Shown: positions 1-5,198, numbered from the stretch's first letter. The stretch is 5,887 nucleotides of DNA from JAEXNA01 sp050486105 (GCA_050486105.1 JBJHCR010000374.1:1-5887), one strand, 5' to 3'. The notes: generated by a model not told the origin, from the letters alone. Numbers and translations are program-made.

Positions 1-190
1 GGTCCCCGGCCCTCGAATTGATTTTCTCAGACACCCACTGCGTGGGTACCCGGCCTCTCCACCCCAACCCGCAAACTTAAGCTTGACAGAGCACTAGGCT
101 CGGCGCAAGAAACAGCAGAAAACATTTCGATTCCATTTTGGAGAGCCTAACCGATCAAGGAAGCCAAGAGATCAATCCCGAGAAAAGTTC
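1..190. other. Non-coding leader upstream of the DUF899-GST operon
   Basis: I find no convincing gene here. The stretch holds a short hairpin (33-47, listed separately) and two similar GC-rich motifs, GGTCCCCGGCCCTC at 1-14 and GGTACCCGGCCTCTC at 45-59, which flank that hairpin. A perfect TTGACA sits at 83-88, but no good -10 box lies 16-18 bases downstream, so I do not call a promoter. The operon promoter most likely lies between about 60 and 170. The ribosome site before the 191 start is weak (GAGAAAA at about 180-186). Confidence 0.5.
33..47. repeat. Short perfect hairpin, 6-bp stem and 3-base loop
   Basis: ACCCAC-TGC-GTGGGT forms a perfect six-pair stem with a three-base loop. Neither strand has a T run after it, so it is not a typical intrinsic terminator. 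It could be an operator or the end of an upstream transcript; its role is unknown. Confidence 0.45.
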
Positions 191-874
191 ATGAGTGATT
201 CACCCATTCCAAGACAACCCAGAACCGCTTTACATAGCGAGTGGCTAGAACTACGCGAGAGTCTACTCAAAAAGGAGAAGGAGCTGACGAGAGCCTCGGA
301 TGCCTTGGCTGCCGAACGTCGCCGGCTTCCAATGGTCTTGGTGGAAGAAGACTTCACCTTTACCGGGCCCGAGGGAGAAGTTTCCCTGCTCGGCCTCTTT
401 CGCGGTCGTCGACAGTTGATCGTCTACCATTTCATGTTCGAGGCAGGAGGGAGCCCCTGCGTGGGCTGTTCATCGGTTGCCGACAACATTGGTCACAACC
501 TCGCTCACGTCAATGCCCGTGACACCTCGTTTGTCTTCACCTCTCCGGCATCCCAGGACGAAATCCATGCGCTGCAGACGCGGATGGGCTGGGAGGCTCC
601 GTGGTATACCGATCACCATCGCCGACTTGCCGAGACTTTTGGAGCAGGCAAGGGATTTGCCGTCAATGTGTTCTTTCGTGACGACCTGAACAGGGTCTAC
701 CGCACCTACTTCACCACGAACCGGGGCGGAGAATTGTTTGACAATCATTTTCGACTTCTCGATCTCACTCCTTATGGTCGTCAAGAGCTTTGGGAAGATT
801 CTCCGGTAGGCTGGCCGCAGACTCCACCGTATGAATGGTGGCGCATGCACAACGAATATGGAGACGAGAGATGA
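191..874 (+). CDS. DUF899 family thioredoxin-like protein
   Basis: This 227-residue protein belongs to the DUF899 family of predicted thioredoxin-fold proteins, whose biochemical role is not established. It opens with a charged helical segment (about residues 12-47), then the family core beginning near FTFTGPEGEVSLLGLF (55-70), where the chain enters a strand-rich thioredoxin-like region (RRQLIVYHFMF, 73-83). A CxxC-like pair follows, C90-V-G-C93, at the position where family members usually carry a conserved cysteine motif. The C-terminus has the family's typical aromatic ending, YEWWRMHNEY (214-223). Length is normal for the family. The 191 ATG precedes the first conserved block and gives the full N-terminal helix, though its ribosome site is weak. 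The stop overlaps the start of the downstream GST gene, so the pair is probably translationally coupled. A thiol or redox role is inference. I see no signal peptide, so it should be cytoplasmic. Confidence 0.9.
   Translation: MSDSPIPRQPRTALHSEWLELRESLLKKEKELTRASDALAAERRRLPMVLVEEDFTFTGPEGEVSLLGLFRGRRQLIVYHFMFEAGGSPCVGCSSVADNIGHNLAHVNARDTSFVFTSPASQDEIHALQTRMGWEAPWYTDHHRRLAETFGAGKGFAVNVFFRDDLNRVYRTYFTTNRGGELFDNHFRLLDLTPYGRQELWEDSPVGWPQTPPYEWWRMHNEYGDER
860..874 (+). promoter_or_regulatory. Ribosome site and ATGA stop-start overlap deciding the GST start
   Basis: GGAGA at 860-864 lies six bases before the ATG at 871, and that ATG shares bases with the DUF899 stop TGA (872-874). The arrangement favours re-initiation or coupled translation and argues against the longer start at 835. 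Confidence 0.75.
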
Positions 875-1530
875 TCACCATCACCGCCCTAAAACGAGTT
901 CCGCCCTCTGCCCAGGGCCTAGTTCGCGACCTGCGAGTTCGTTGGGCGCTGGAAGAGGCTGGGCTTGCCTATCATGTCCGGCTGCTCGAACTGGGCGACG
1001 AGCTCGCAACATCGAGCTACCGCCAACAGCAACCCTTCGGCCAAGTGCCTGTCTTCGAGGACAATGAACTCACTCTGTTTGAATCGAGTGCCATAGTCCT
1101 CCACCTTGGACTATGCCACGAGGTGCTGTTGCCCACCGACGAGAGACAGAGAGCGCGCGCCATCACCTGGATGTTCGCGGCGATCGACAGCATCGAAGTA
1201 GCCTTCCAACCCTTGATCGAAGTGGACTTCTTCTACCCCGACCAAGAGTGGGCCAAGCAGCGTCGCCCCGAAGCCGAGGATCGAGCCAAGCGGCGCCTCG
1301 AAGAGCTGGCTTCCTGGCTTGGCGACCGGGACTATCTAGAGCATCACTTCACCGCCGGAGATTTGATGGTCACCACCGTTTTACGCGAACTCAGACACAC
1401 CGACCTGTTAGCGCCCCATCCCAACCTCCAAGCCTTTCAAGCTCGTTGCCAGGCTCGGCCAGCTTTTCAGCGCGCACTCCGCGATCATATGGCGGTGTAC
1501 GAAACACACCCTTGGCCAACGGAGCAATAG
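871..1530 (+). CDS. Glutathione S-transferase family protein
   Basis: This 219-residue protein has the two-domain plan of cytosolic glutathione S-transferases, which conjugate glutathione to electrophiles or reduce peroxides or disulfides. Residues 1-82 are the thioredoxin-like N-terminal domain, with cis-proline in PFGQVPVFED (P60) and the glutathione gamma-glutamyl binding pair E71-S72 in LFESSAI. S13 in the first loop (VPPSAQG) is a candidate catalytic serine. Residues about 90-215 are the all-helical C-terminal domain, with the N-capping box T161-A-G-D164 typical of the family. The reading frame stays open upstream to an ATG at 835, but I chose 871: it forms an ATGA overlap with the DUF899 stop, has GGAGA at 860-864 with six-base spacing, and begins right at the first strand (ITITALKR). 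The natural substrate cannot be read from sequence. Its last 282 bases (from W127) are duplicated as an orphan fragment at 3811-4092. Confidence 0.9.
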   Translation: MITITALKRVPPSAQGLVRDLRVRWALEEAGLAYHVRLLELGDELATSSYRQQQPFGQVPVFEDNELTLFESSAIVLHLGLCHEVLLPTDERQRARAITWMFAAIDSIEVAFQPLIEVDFFYPDQEWAKQRRPEAEDRAKRRLEELASWLGDRDYLEHHFTAGDLMVTTVLRELRHTDLLAPHPNLQAFQARCQARPAFQRALRDHMAVYETHPWPTEQ

Positions 1531-1548
1531 GAACTTTTGCGTTCATCT

Positions 1549-1614
1549 CCCGGCAACATCGCAGCTACAAGCCGGCAATCTCGCCGACACATCCCGGCAA
1601 TATCAGCATTTTAT
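1549..1614 (+). repeat. Three 22-bp imperfect tandem repeats upstream of Uma2-A
   Basis: Three units start at 1549, 1571 and 1593, exactly 22 bases apart. Their conserved heads are CCCGGCAACATC, GCCGGCAATCTC and CCCGGCAATATC, followed by ten variable bases. A 22-base period is about two helical turns, so the heads would lie on one DNA face, as expected of a protein-binding array. They sit just upstream of the conserved promoter block. The same phasing recurs at 4111-4176. Function is inferred from position only; they could also be a decaying short tandem repeat. Confidence 0.6.
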
Positions 1615-1664
1615 GGTGGAGGTGGGAAAAGTCCCGCGAGCGAGATATAATTTAGGTCAAGGAG
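1615..1664 (+). promoter_or_regulatory. Probable Uma2-A promoter and ribosome site
   Basis: A perfect -10 hexamer TATAAT lies at 1646-1651, 19 bases before the ATG, so the leader would be short. No good -35 is present: the hexamer at the 17-base spacing (1623-1628, TGGGAA) matches TTGACA poorly. That weak -35 overlaps a small inverted repeat, GGGA-AAAG-TCCC (1624-1635), which could be an activator or repressor site. AAGGAG at 1659-1664 is a strong ribosome site six bases before the ATG at 1671. Bases 1615-1656 are identical to 4177-4218 upstream of Uma2-B, whereas the 84 bases before them differ at 16 positions, which supports functional constraint. Confidence 0.65.
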
Positions 1665-1670
1665 AGCCAA

Positions 1671-2660
1671 ATGACTGATGTCGCCCAACAGTTCGCCGAA
1701 GACTGTGAAGAGCCGGATGTCTCGCATCTCATCACCGAGGATGACGAACCGGTGGATAATCCTTTCTCCGAGAAGCAGCAGCGAATGCTGGTGGAGTCCT
1801 TACACGCTTCCTGGACCGAAGACTTGCGCGAGGGCCGACCCTTTGTGGCCTTTGCCAACGTGGGACTCTTCTTTGTCCCAAAGAACCCTGCCCTGGTTCC
1901 CGATGTTCAGGTCAGCCTAGACGTAAGCCTACCTTCAGACATCTGGGCCAAAAAGAACCGAGCCTACATGACCTGGGTCTACGGAAAGCCGCCCGAGATC
2001 GTCCTAGAGATCGTCTCCAACACCAAAGGTGGAGAGACCGACCGAAAGTTCAAGACCTACGCCGAACAGGGAGTGGCTTACTACGTCATCTATGACCCCA
2101 AGAAGGTCTATGGAAATAAGAGCCTTAGGGTCTATGAACTGCACGGTCGAACCTACGTGTCCATGCTCGACCCCAGTTGGCTGCCAGGGGCCCTCATTGG
2201 GCTGAAGACCTGGCAGGGCTCCTATGAAGAATACGAGGCCATTTGGATGCGTTGGTGCGATCGCCATGGCGACCTCCTTCCTTTGTCCCAGGAAAGGATT
2301 GTGCAGGAGCGAGAGAGCGCAAGGGTCGAGCGCCAAAAAGCCGAAGCCGAGCGCGAGCGAGCCGAAGCCGAGCGGCAGAATGCCGAAGCTGAGCACCAGA
2401 GAGCCGAAGCCGAGCGCGAACGAGCCGAAGCTGAGCGGCAGAAAGCCGAAGCGCAGCACCAGAGAGCCGAAGCTGAGCACCAGAGAGCCGAAGCCGAGCG
2501 CGAACGAGCCGAAGCTGAGCGGCAGAAAGCCGAAGCGCAGCACCAGAGAGCCGAAGCTGAGCACCAGAGAGCCGAAGCCGAGCGCCAGAAAGCCGAAGCC
2601 GAGCGCGAAAGAGTTTTAGAACTTGAAGCCAGACTCAGGGAGTTAGGTGAGGACGTGTGA
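1671..2660 (+). CDS. Uma2 family (DUF820) PD-(D/E)XK nuclease-like protein with charged heptad tail (Uma2-A)
   Basis: This 329-residue protein has an N-terminal Uma2 domain (about residues 30-195), a restriction-endonuclease-like fold common in multicopy bacterial families whose in vivo role is unclear. Probable active-site residues are D78 in VPDVQV, E113 in EIVLEIVS and K126 in DRKFKTYAEQG, followed by the family signature GVAYYVIYDP (134-143). A linker with MRWCDRHG (193-200) leads to 13 heptads of the type RAEAERE/RAEAERQ/KAEAQHQ (residues 223-313) and a closing segment RVLELEARLRELGE. The tail makes it much longer than a bare Uma2 domain (about 190 residues). The start is set by AAGGAG at the right spacing and by conservation with Uma2-B. 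The protein is cytoplasmic, with no signal or membrane segment. The catalytic triad is intact and most differences from Uma2-B appear synonymous, suggesting both are maintained. It ends 65 bases from a convergent BrkB gene. Nuclease activity is inferred from fold only. Confidence 0.88.
   Translation: MTDVAQQFAEDCEEPDVSHLITEDDEPVDNPFSEKQQRMLVESLHASWTEDLREGRPFVAFANVGLFFVPKNPALVPDVQVSLDVSLPSDIWAKKNRAYMTWVYGKPPEIVLEIVSNTKGGETDRKFKTYAEQGVAYYVIYDPKKVYGNKSLRVYELHGRTYVSMLDPSWLPGALIGLKTWQGSYEEYEAIWMRWCDRHGDLLPLSQERIVQERESARVERQKAEAERERAEAERQNAEAEHQRAEAERERAEAERQKAEAQHQRAEAEHQRAEAERERAEAERQKAEAQHQRAEAEHQRAEAERQKAEAERERVLELEARLRELGEDV
2337..2609 (+). repeat. 21-bp coding repeat array (13 heptads) in Uma2-A
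   Basis: Thirteen in-frame 21-base units encode seven-residue repeats built on the pattern [RKN]AEA[EQ][RH][EQ]. Units combine as an ordered set (RAEAERE, RAEAERQ, KAEAQHQ, RAEAEHQ). Such arrays expand and contract by slippage or unequal exchange without breaking frame, and the paralogue has ten units. The only small apolar residue in each unit is alanine, so a solvent-exposed charged helix is as plausible as a classic coiled coil. Confidence 0.9.
2400..2567 (+). repeat. Perfect 84-bp tandem duplication inside the Uma2-A tail
   Basis: Bases 2400-2483 are repeated without a mismatch at 2484-2567, and the match continues 18 bases further (2568-2585). Each unit encodes four heptads. Perfect identity points to a recent duplication event. 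The block is not tandemly duplicated in Uma2-B. With one block removed, copy A would have nine heptads against ten in B, so at least one other change occurred. Confidence 0.92.
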
Positions 2661-2725
2661 GGTGGTAGGGTCTTGCTCTTTTGGAAACTGCTTCTGCTCG
2701 AGGAGGGCAGGAAACGCCTTCGAAC
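2661..2725. other. Convergent intergenic gap between Uma2-A and BrkB-like gene
   Basis: These 65 bases separate two genes that converge. A bidirectional terminator would be expected, but I see only a weak CTGC...GCAG pairing (about 2690-2710) and no T tract, so I do not call one. Homology with the sequence after Uma2-B stops within a few bases of the stop codon. Confidence 0.5.
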
Positions 2726-3577
2726 TCAGCAAGACGCGGAGTTGGAACCGTCCTCCTGCTGAAAGCAATCCAGAGTTCGTGACACCTCAGCTCCGAGCAA
2801 GAAGATCATGCTGGAATAGTAGATCCAGAAAAGAAGCAAAACCAAAGCTCCTGCGCTTCCGTAGCTTGCGGTGAAGTCGGTCCTCCCCAAATACCAACTC
2901 AAGCCCAGCTTTCCCACCGAAAACAAAAGTGTAGCCGCCAGGGCCCCCACCCAGGCCGCTCTATTGGAAACGTCGGCGTCGGGGAGCACTTTGATGATCA
3001 GGGCAAAGGCTCCCAGCAGAAGCAAGGCCGTGAGCAGCCATTCGGCAAGCACCGCGCCGGTTGCAAGTTGGCCGAAATGGGCCTTAAGCCAATCTTGGGT
3101 TGCACTGATAAGGGTAGAAAGCAGCAACGAAAAGAGCAGGATTCCCCCTACTCCAAGCACCACCAGCATGCTGACCAAGCGCTTGAGAATCTTATCTCGG
3201 AGACCCGAGTCCGGGTCAGGCTCGACCCCCCAAATACGATTCATGATGGCTTGAAGCTGAGCGAAAAACGCACTAGCCCCCAACAGCAGCAGAAGTCCAC
3301 CAACCACAGCGGCCAATGTATCCTTTGCCCCCTCCTCTTTCTGAAGTAGTTCAAAAACAAAATCCCGGGTTGCTCTTCCGGTCATGGCCTCTACCTGGTC
3401 CAAGAGATGAACGGCCGCCTGATCACTGCTGTAGAATAAGGAGAGTACGCTGAGCATCAAGATCATCAAAGGTGGGAACGCAGAGACGGCATAGAACGCC
3501 AAAGCCGCAGCACCCTGTGGTGCTTCGTCCTCGGAGAATTTCTTGACCGCGAACTTGAGTTGAGCTTTAGAGAGCAT
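2726..3577 (-). CDS. YihY/BrkB family inner-membrane protein
   Basis: This 283-residue protein belongs to the YihY/virulence factor BrkB family (formerly misnamed ribonuclease BN). Members are polytopic inner-membrane proteins of uncertain function, sometimes proposed as transporters. The family's opening is present: an amphipathic start, then AAALAFYAVSAFPPLMILML (23-42). Six membrane segments are visible at about residues 23-49, 88-112, 135-159, 175-197, 206-229 and 240-264. Typical motifs include the MNRIWGV segment after helix 2 (112-118), LPDADVSNRAAWVGA (198-212) and the YGSAGALVLLLFWIYYSS block (239-256). Length is normal and the frame intact. The start at 3577 gives the full N-terminal helix; its ribosome site is weak. 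It is the only minus-strand gene, lies between the two direct repeats and shows no functional link to its neighbours. Regulation is not visible. Confidence 0.92.
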   Translation of the reverse strand: MLSKAQLKFAVKKFSEDEAPQGAAALAFYAVSAFPPLMILMLSVLSLFYSSDQAAVHLLDQVEAMTGRATRDFVFELLQKEEGAKDTLAAVVGGLLLLLGASAFFAQLQAIMNRIWGVEPDPDSGLRDKILKRLVSMLVVLGVGGILLFSLLLSTLISATQDWLKAHFGQLATGAVLAEWLLTALLLLGAFALIIKVLPDADVSNRAAWVGALAATLLFSVGKLGLSWYLGRTDFTASYGSAGALVLLLFWIYYSSMIFLLGAEVSRTLDCFQQEDGSNSASC

Positions 3578-3656
3578 GACTCTCGATTCAAGCCACCCAT
3601 CGCTCTTCCCCCACTAAGTCCAAGGTCCATTTCCCGGCGACATCGTCATTTGTATG
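3578..3656. other. Upstream region of BrkB-like gene with a lone 22-bp repeat head
   Basis: This gap should carry the minus-strand BrkB-like promoter, but no clear -35/-10 pair is seen. At 3633-3644, CCCGGCGACATC matches the heads of the 22-base repeats in front of Uma2-A and Uma2-B, and the next bases (TCATTTGTA) resemble those after the third unit of copy A. It is probably the surviving edge of a third spacer, with the promoter block and Uma2 N-terminus deleted after it. Confidence 0.45.
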
Positions 3657-3810
3657 ACGTCATCTATGAGCGGCACGGCCCGAGCCTATGTCCCTATGTG
3701 CGGTTGTCAACCATCTTTCAGGCCGTTTGGATGCGCTGGTGCGATCGCCAAGGCAACCTTTGGCCTTTGTCCCAAGAGAAGATCTTGCAGGAGTGGGAGA
3801 GCACGGAGAT
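3657..3810 (+). pseudogene. Decayed third Uma2 gene (C-terminal core remnant)
   Basis: Read in the frame of base 3560, the stretch gives DVIYERHG, then an out-of-frame patch, then AVWMRWCDRQGNLWPLSQEK, matching YYVIYDP, ELHGR and AIWMRWCDRHGDLLPLSQER of the intact Uma2 proteins. Three lesions are visible. First, 42 bases (14 codons) are missing between two TCTATGA copies that lie 42 bases apart in Uma2-A (2089-2095 and 2131-2137). Second, an extra C in CGGCCCGAG shifts the frame. Third, most of the LDPSWLPGAL...WQG segment is lost and replaced by about 21 unrelated bases. The N-terminal two thirds and the heptad tail are absent. Its mix of A-like and B-like bases shows that it was a separate copy. 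The right edge joins directly to GST sequence at 3811. It is surely non-functional as a nuclease. Confidence 0.8.
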
Positions 3811-4092
3811 TGGGCCAAGCAGCGCCGCCCCGAAGCCGAAGACCGAGCCAAGCGGCGCATCGATGAGTTGGCCTTCTGGCTTGGTGAGCAAGATTATCTG
3901 GAGTACCGATTCACCGCCGGAGACTTGATGGTCACCACCGTTTTGCGCGAACTGAGACACACCGATCTGTTGGCGGCCCATCCCAACCTCCAGGCCTACC
4001 AAGCCCGTTGCCAGGCTAGGCCGGATTTTCAGCGCGCACTCCGCGACCATATGGCCGTGTACGAAAAGCACCCTTGGCCAACGGAGCATTAG
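3811..4092 (+). pseudogene. Orphan 3' fragment of a glutathione S-transferase gene
   Basis: The frame encodes a close copy of GST residues 127-219, starting at WAKQRRPEAEDRAKRR and ending HPWPTEH before TAG, including the N-capping FTAGDLM block. The thioredoxin-like domain that binds glutathione is missing, so it cannot be a working GST. An ATG at 3688 could in principle open a 134-residue chimera, but the first 41 residues are Uma2 debris read in a foreign frame and no ribosome site is evident. Many differences from the parent are synonymous, consistent with decay from a once functional copy or carry-over as the edge of the duplication. It appears to be a passenger upstream of the Uma2-B promoter. 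Confidence 0.85.
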
Positions 4093-4110
4093 GACATCTT
4101 GCGTTCATCT

Positions 4111-4176
4111 CCCGGCAATATCCCGGCTACAAGCCGGTAATCTCTCCGACACATTCCGACAACATGATCGTTCTAA
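4111..4176 (+). repeat. Three 22-bp imperfect tandem repeats upstream of Uma2-B
   Basis: Units start at 4111, 4133 and 4155 with heads CCCGGCAATATC, GCCGGTAATCTC and TCCGACAACATG. The phasing equals that of copy A, but the bases have drifted, especially in the third unit. The spacing is kept while the sequence erodes, which fits either a tolerant binding array or simple lack of indels. Confidence 0.5.
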
Positions 4177-4226
4177 GGTGGAGGTGGGAAAAGTCCCGCG
4201 AGCGAGATATAATTTAGGGCAAGGAG
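4177..4226 (+). promoter_or_regulatory. Probable Uma2-B promoter and ribosome site
   Basis: TATAAT at 4208-4213, the GGGA-AAAG-TCCC inverted repeat at 4186-4197 and AAGGAG at 4221-4226 match the Uma2-A arrangement. Bases 4177-4218 are identical to 1615-1656. The ATG at 4233 is six bases after the ribosome site. As in copy A, a consensus -35 is lacking. Confidence 0.65.
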
Positions 4227-4232
4227 GGCCAT

Positions 4233-5159
4233 ATGACTGATCTAGCCCAACAGTTCGCCGAAGAGTATGAAGAACCGGATGTCTCGCATCTCATTACCGA
4301 GGATGACGAACCGGTGGATAATCCTTTTTCCGAGAAGCAACAGCGAATGCTGGTGGAGTCCTTGCACGCCTCCTGGACCGAAGAACTGCGCGAGGGCCGG
4401 CCCTTTGTGGCCTTTGCCAACGTGGGTCTCTTTTTTGTTCCCAAGAATCCGGCCCTGGTCCCCGATGTTCAGGTGAGCCTAGACGTGAGCCTACCCTCAG
4501 ACATCTGGGCCAAAAAGAACCGGGCTTACATGACCTGGGTCTACGGCAAACCTCCCGAGATCGTCTTAGAGATCGTCTCCAACAGCAAAGGTGGAGAAAC
4601 CGACCGAAAATTCAAGACCTACGCCGAACAGGGGGTGGCCTACTACGTGATCTACGACCCCCAAAAAGTGTATGGAAACAAAAGCCTAAGGGTCTATGAA
4701 TTGCACGGCCGAGCCTATGTACCCATGCTCGACCCCAGCTGGCTGCCAGGGGCCCTCGTCGGGCTCAAAACCTGGCAGGGGACCTATGAAGACTACGAGG
4801 CCATTTGGATGCGTTGGTGCGATCGCCAAGGACACCTTCTACCCCTGGCCCAAGAGAAAATCCTATTAGAGCGAGAAATTGCCGAAGCCGAGCGCCAGAA
4901 AGCCGAAGCAGCCCGCGAGCGAGCCGAAGCCGAGCGCGAGCGAGCCCAAGCCGAGCAGCAGAATGCCGAAGCTGAGCACCAGAGAGCCGAAGCCGAGCGC
5001 GAACGAGCCGAAGCTGAGCGGCAGAAAGCCGAAGCGCAGCTCCAGAGAGCCGAAGCAGAGCACCAGAGAGCCGAAGCCGAGCGCCAGAAAGCCGAAGCCG
5101 AGCGCAAGCGAGTTCTGGAACTGGAAGCCAGACTCAGGGAGTTAGGCGAAGAGGTGTGA
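4233..5159 (+). CDS. Uma2 family (DUF820) PD-(D/E)XK nuclease-like protein with charged heptad tail (Uma2-B)
   Basis: This 308-residue paralogue of Uma2-A differs at about 16 of the first 217 residues, mostly conservatively (D/E, T/S, I/V, K/R). All probable catalytic positions are kept: D78, E113 and K126, plus the GVAYYVIYDP signature. The heptad tail (residues 223-292) has ten units against thirteen in Uma2-A, ending in the same RVLELEARLRELGE segment. The start is fixed by AAGGAG and by conservation of the N-terminus (MTD.AQQFAE). It has its own copy of the shared promoter block, so the two genes are probably co-regulated. Upstream is a GST fragment; downstream, 126 bases away, is an Rpn-like gene on the same strand. 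The family's biological role is unsettled, and nuclease activity is inferred from the fold. Confidence 0.88.
   Translation: MTDLAQQFAEEYEEPDVSHLITEDDEPVDNPFSEKQQRMLVESLHASWTEELREGRPFVAFANVGLFFVPKNPALVPDVQVSLDVSLPSDIWAKKNRAYMTWVYGKPPEIVLEIVSNSKGGETDRKFKTYAEQGVAYYVIYDPQKVYGNKSLRVYELHGRAYVPMLDPSWLPGALVGLKTWQGTYEDYEAIWMRWCDRQGHLLPLAQEKILLEREIAEAERQKAEAARERAEAERERAQAEQQNAEAEHQRAEAERERAEAERQKAEAQLQRAEAEHQRAEAERQKAEAERKRVLELEARLRELGEEV
4899..5108 (+). repeat. 21-bp coding repeat array (10 heptads) in Uma2-B
   Basis: Ten in-frame 21-base units follow the same design as in Uma2-A, with variants such as KAEAARE, RAQAEQQ and KAEAQLQ. Bases 4958-5040 are identical to 2375-2457 of copy A, an 83-base perfect match that stands out against the usual divergence of the two genes and suggests recent exchange or conversion in the repeat. 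Confidence 0.88.
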
Positions 5160-5198
5160 GGAACCTGACTTCAGAGTTCGGCAACTCACCCAGCCTAA

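Larger units (their letters stand above)
1249..2663 (+). repeat. Segmental duplication, copy A (GST 3' end + spacer + Uma2-A)
   Basis: This segment matches 3811-5162 in direct orientation. The left boundary is sharp, at TGGGCCAAGCAG inside the GST gene; the right boundary is just past the Uma2 stop (TGAGG shared, then unrelated). From the left edge to the Uma2 ATG both copies are exactly 422 bases, with no net indel even in the non-coding spacer. Uma2 lengths differ by 63 bases, all in the heptad tail. By eye the divergence is roughly 10 percent in coding parts, so this is an old duplication rather than an assembly artefact. Recombination between copies would delete or duplicate about 2.56 kb. 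Confidence 0.9.
3811..5162 (+). repeat. Segmental duplication, copy B (GST fragment + spacer + Uma2-B)
   Basis: This is the direct-repeat partner of 1249-2663 at a constant offset of 2562 bases up to the heptad tail. The left edge abuts the Uma2 remnant, as expected from a tandem-type junction in which the end of one Uma2 core was joined to the GST 3' end. The right edge falls just after the Uma2-B stop. Confidence 0.9.

Noticed and set aside
83..112. TTGACA as the -35 of an operon promoter
   Set aside because: No acceptable -10 lies 16-18 bases downstream (CAAGAA or AAGAAA there), so the match is probably chance.
835..870. Earlier ATG for the GST gene at 835
   Set aside because: It would add 12 residues inside the DUF899 gene without a ribosome site. 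The 871 ATG has GGAGA and an ATGA overlap.
1549..1614. CRISPR-like repeats
   Set aside because: The units are imperfect, only three in number and adjoin without 30-40 base unique spacers. No cas gene is present.
2257..2264. GCGATCGC as the cyanobacterial HIP1 octamer
   Set aside because: It appears three times only because the same codons recur in the Uma2 copies, so it does not show genome-wide enrichment or prove a cyanobacterial host.
2004..2564. Long minus-strand open frames opposite the Uma2 genes (also 4793-5107)
   Set aside because: They are mirror images of the biased 21-base repeats, giving monotonous Phe-Gly-Ser-Leu or Ser-Ala repeats with no family resemblance.
2661..3656. BrkB-like gene as cargo of a mobile element
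   Set aside because: I found no terminal inverted repeats, target-site duplication or transposase. Its position between direct repeats is enough to explain possible gain or loss.
3688..4092. A possible 134-residue protein ending in a GST C-terminal domain
   Set aside because: Its first 41 residues are Uma2 debris in a foreign frame, the glutathione-binding domain is absent and no ribosome site is evident. I annotate it as pseudogene fragments.
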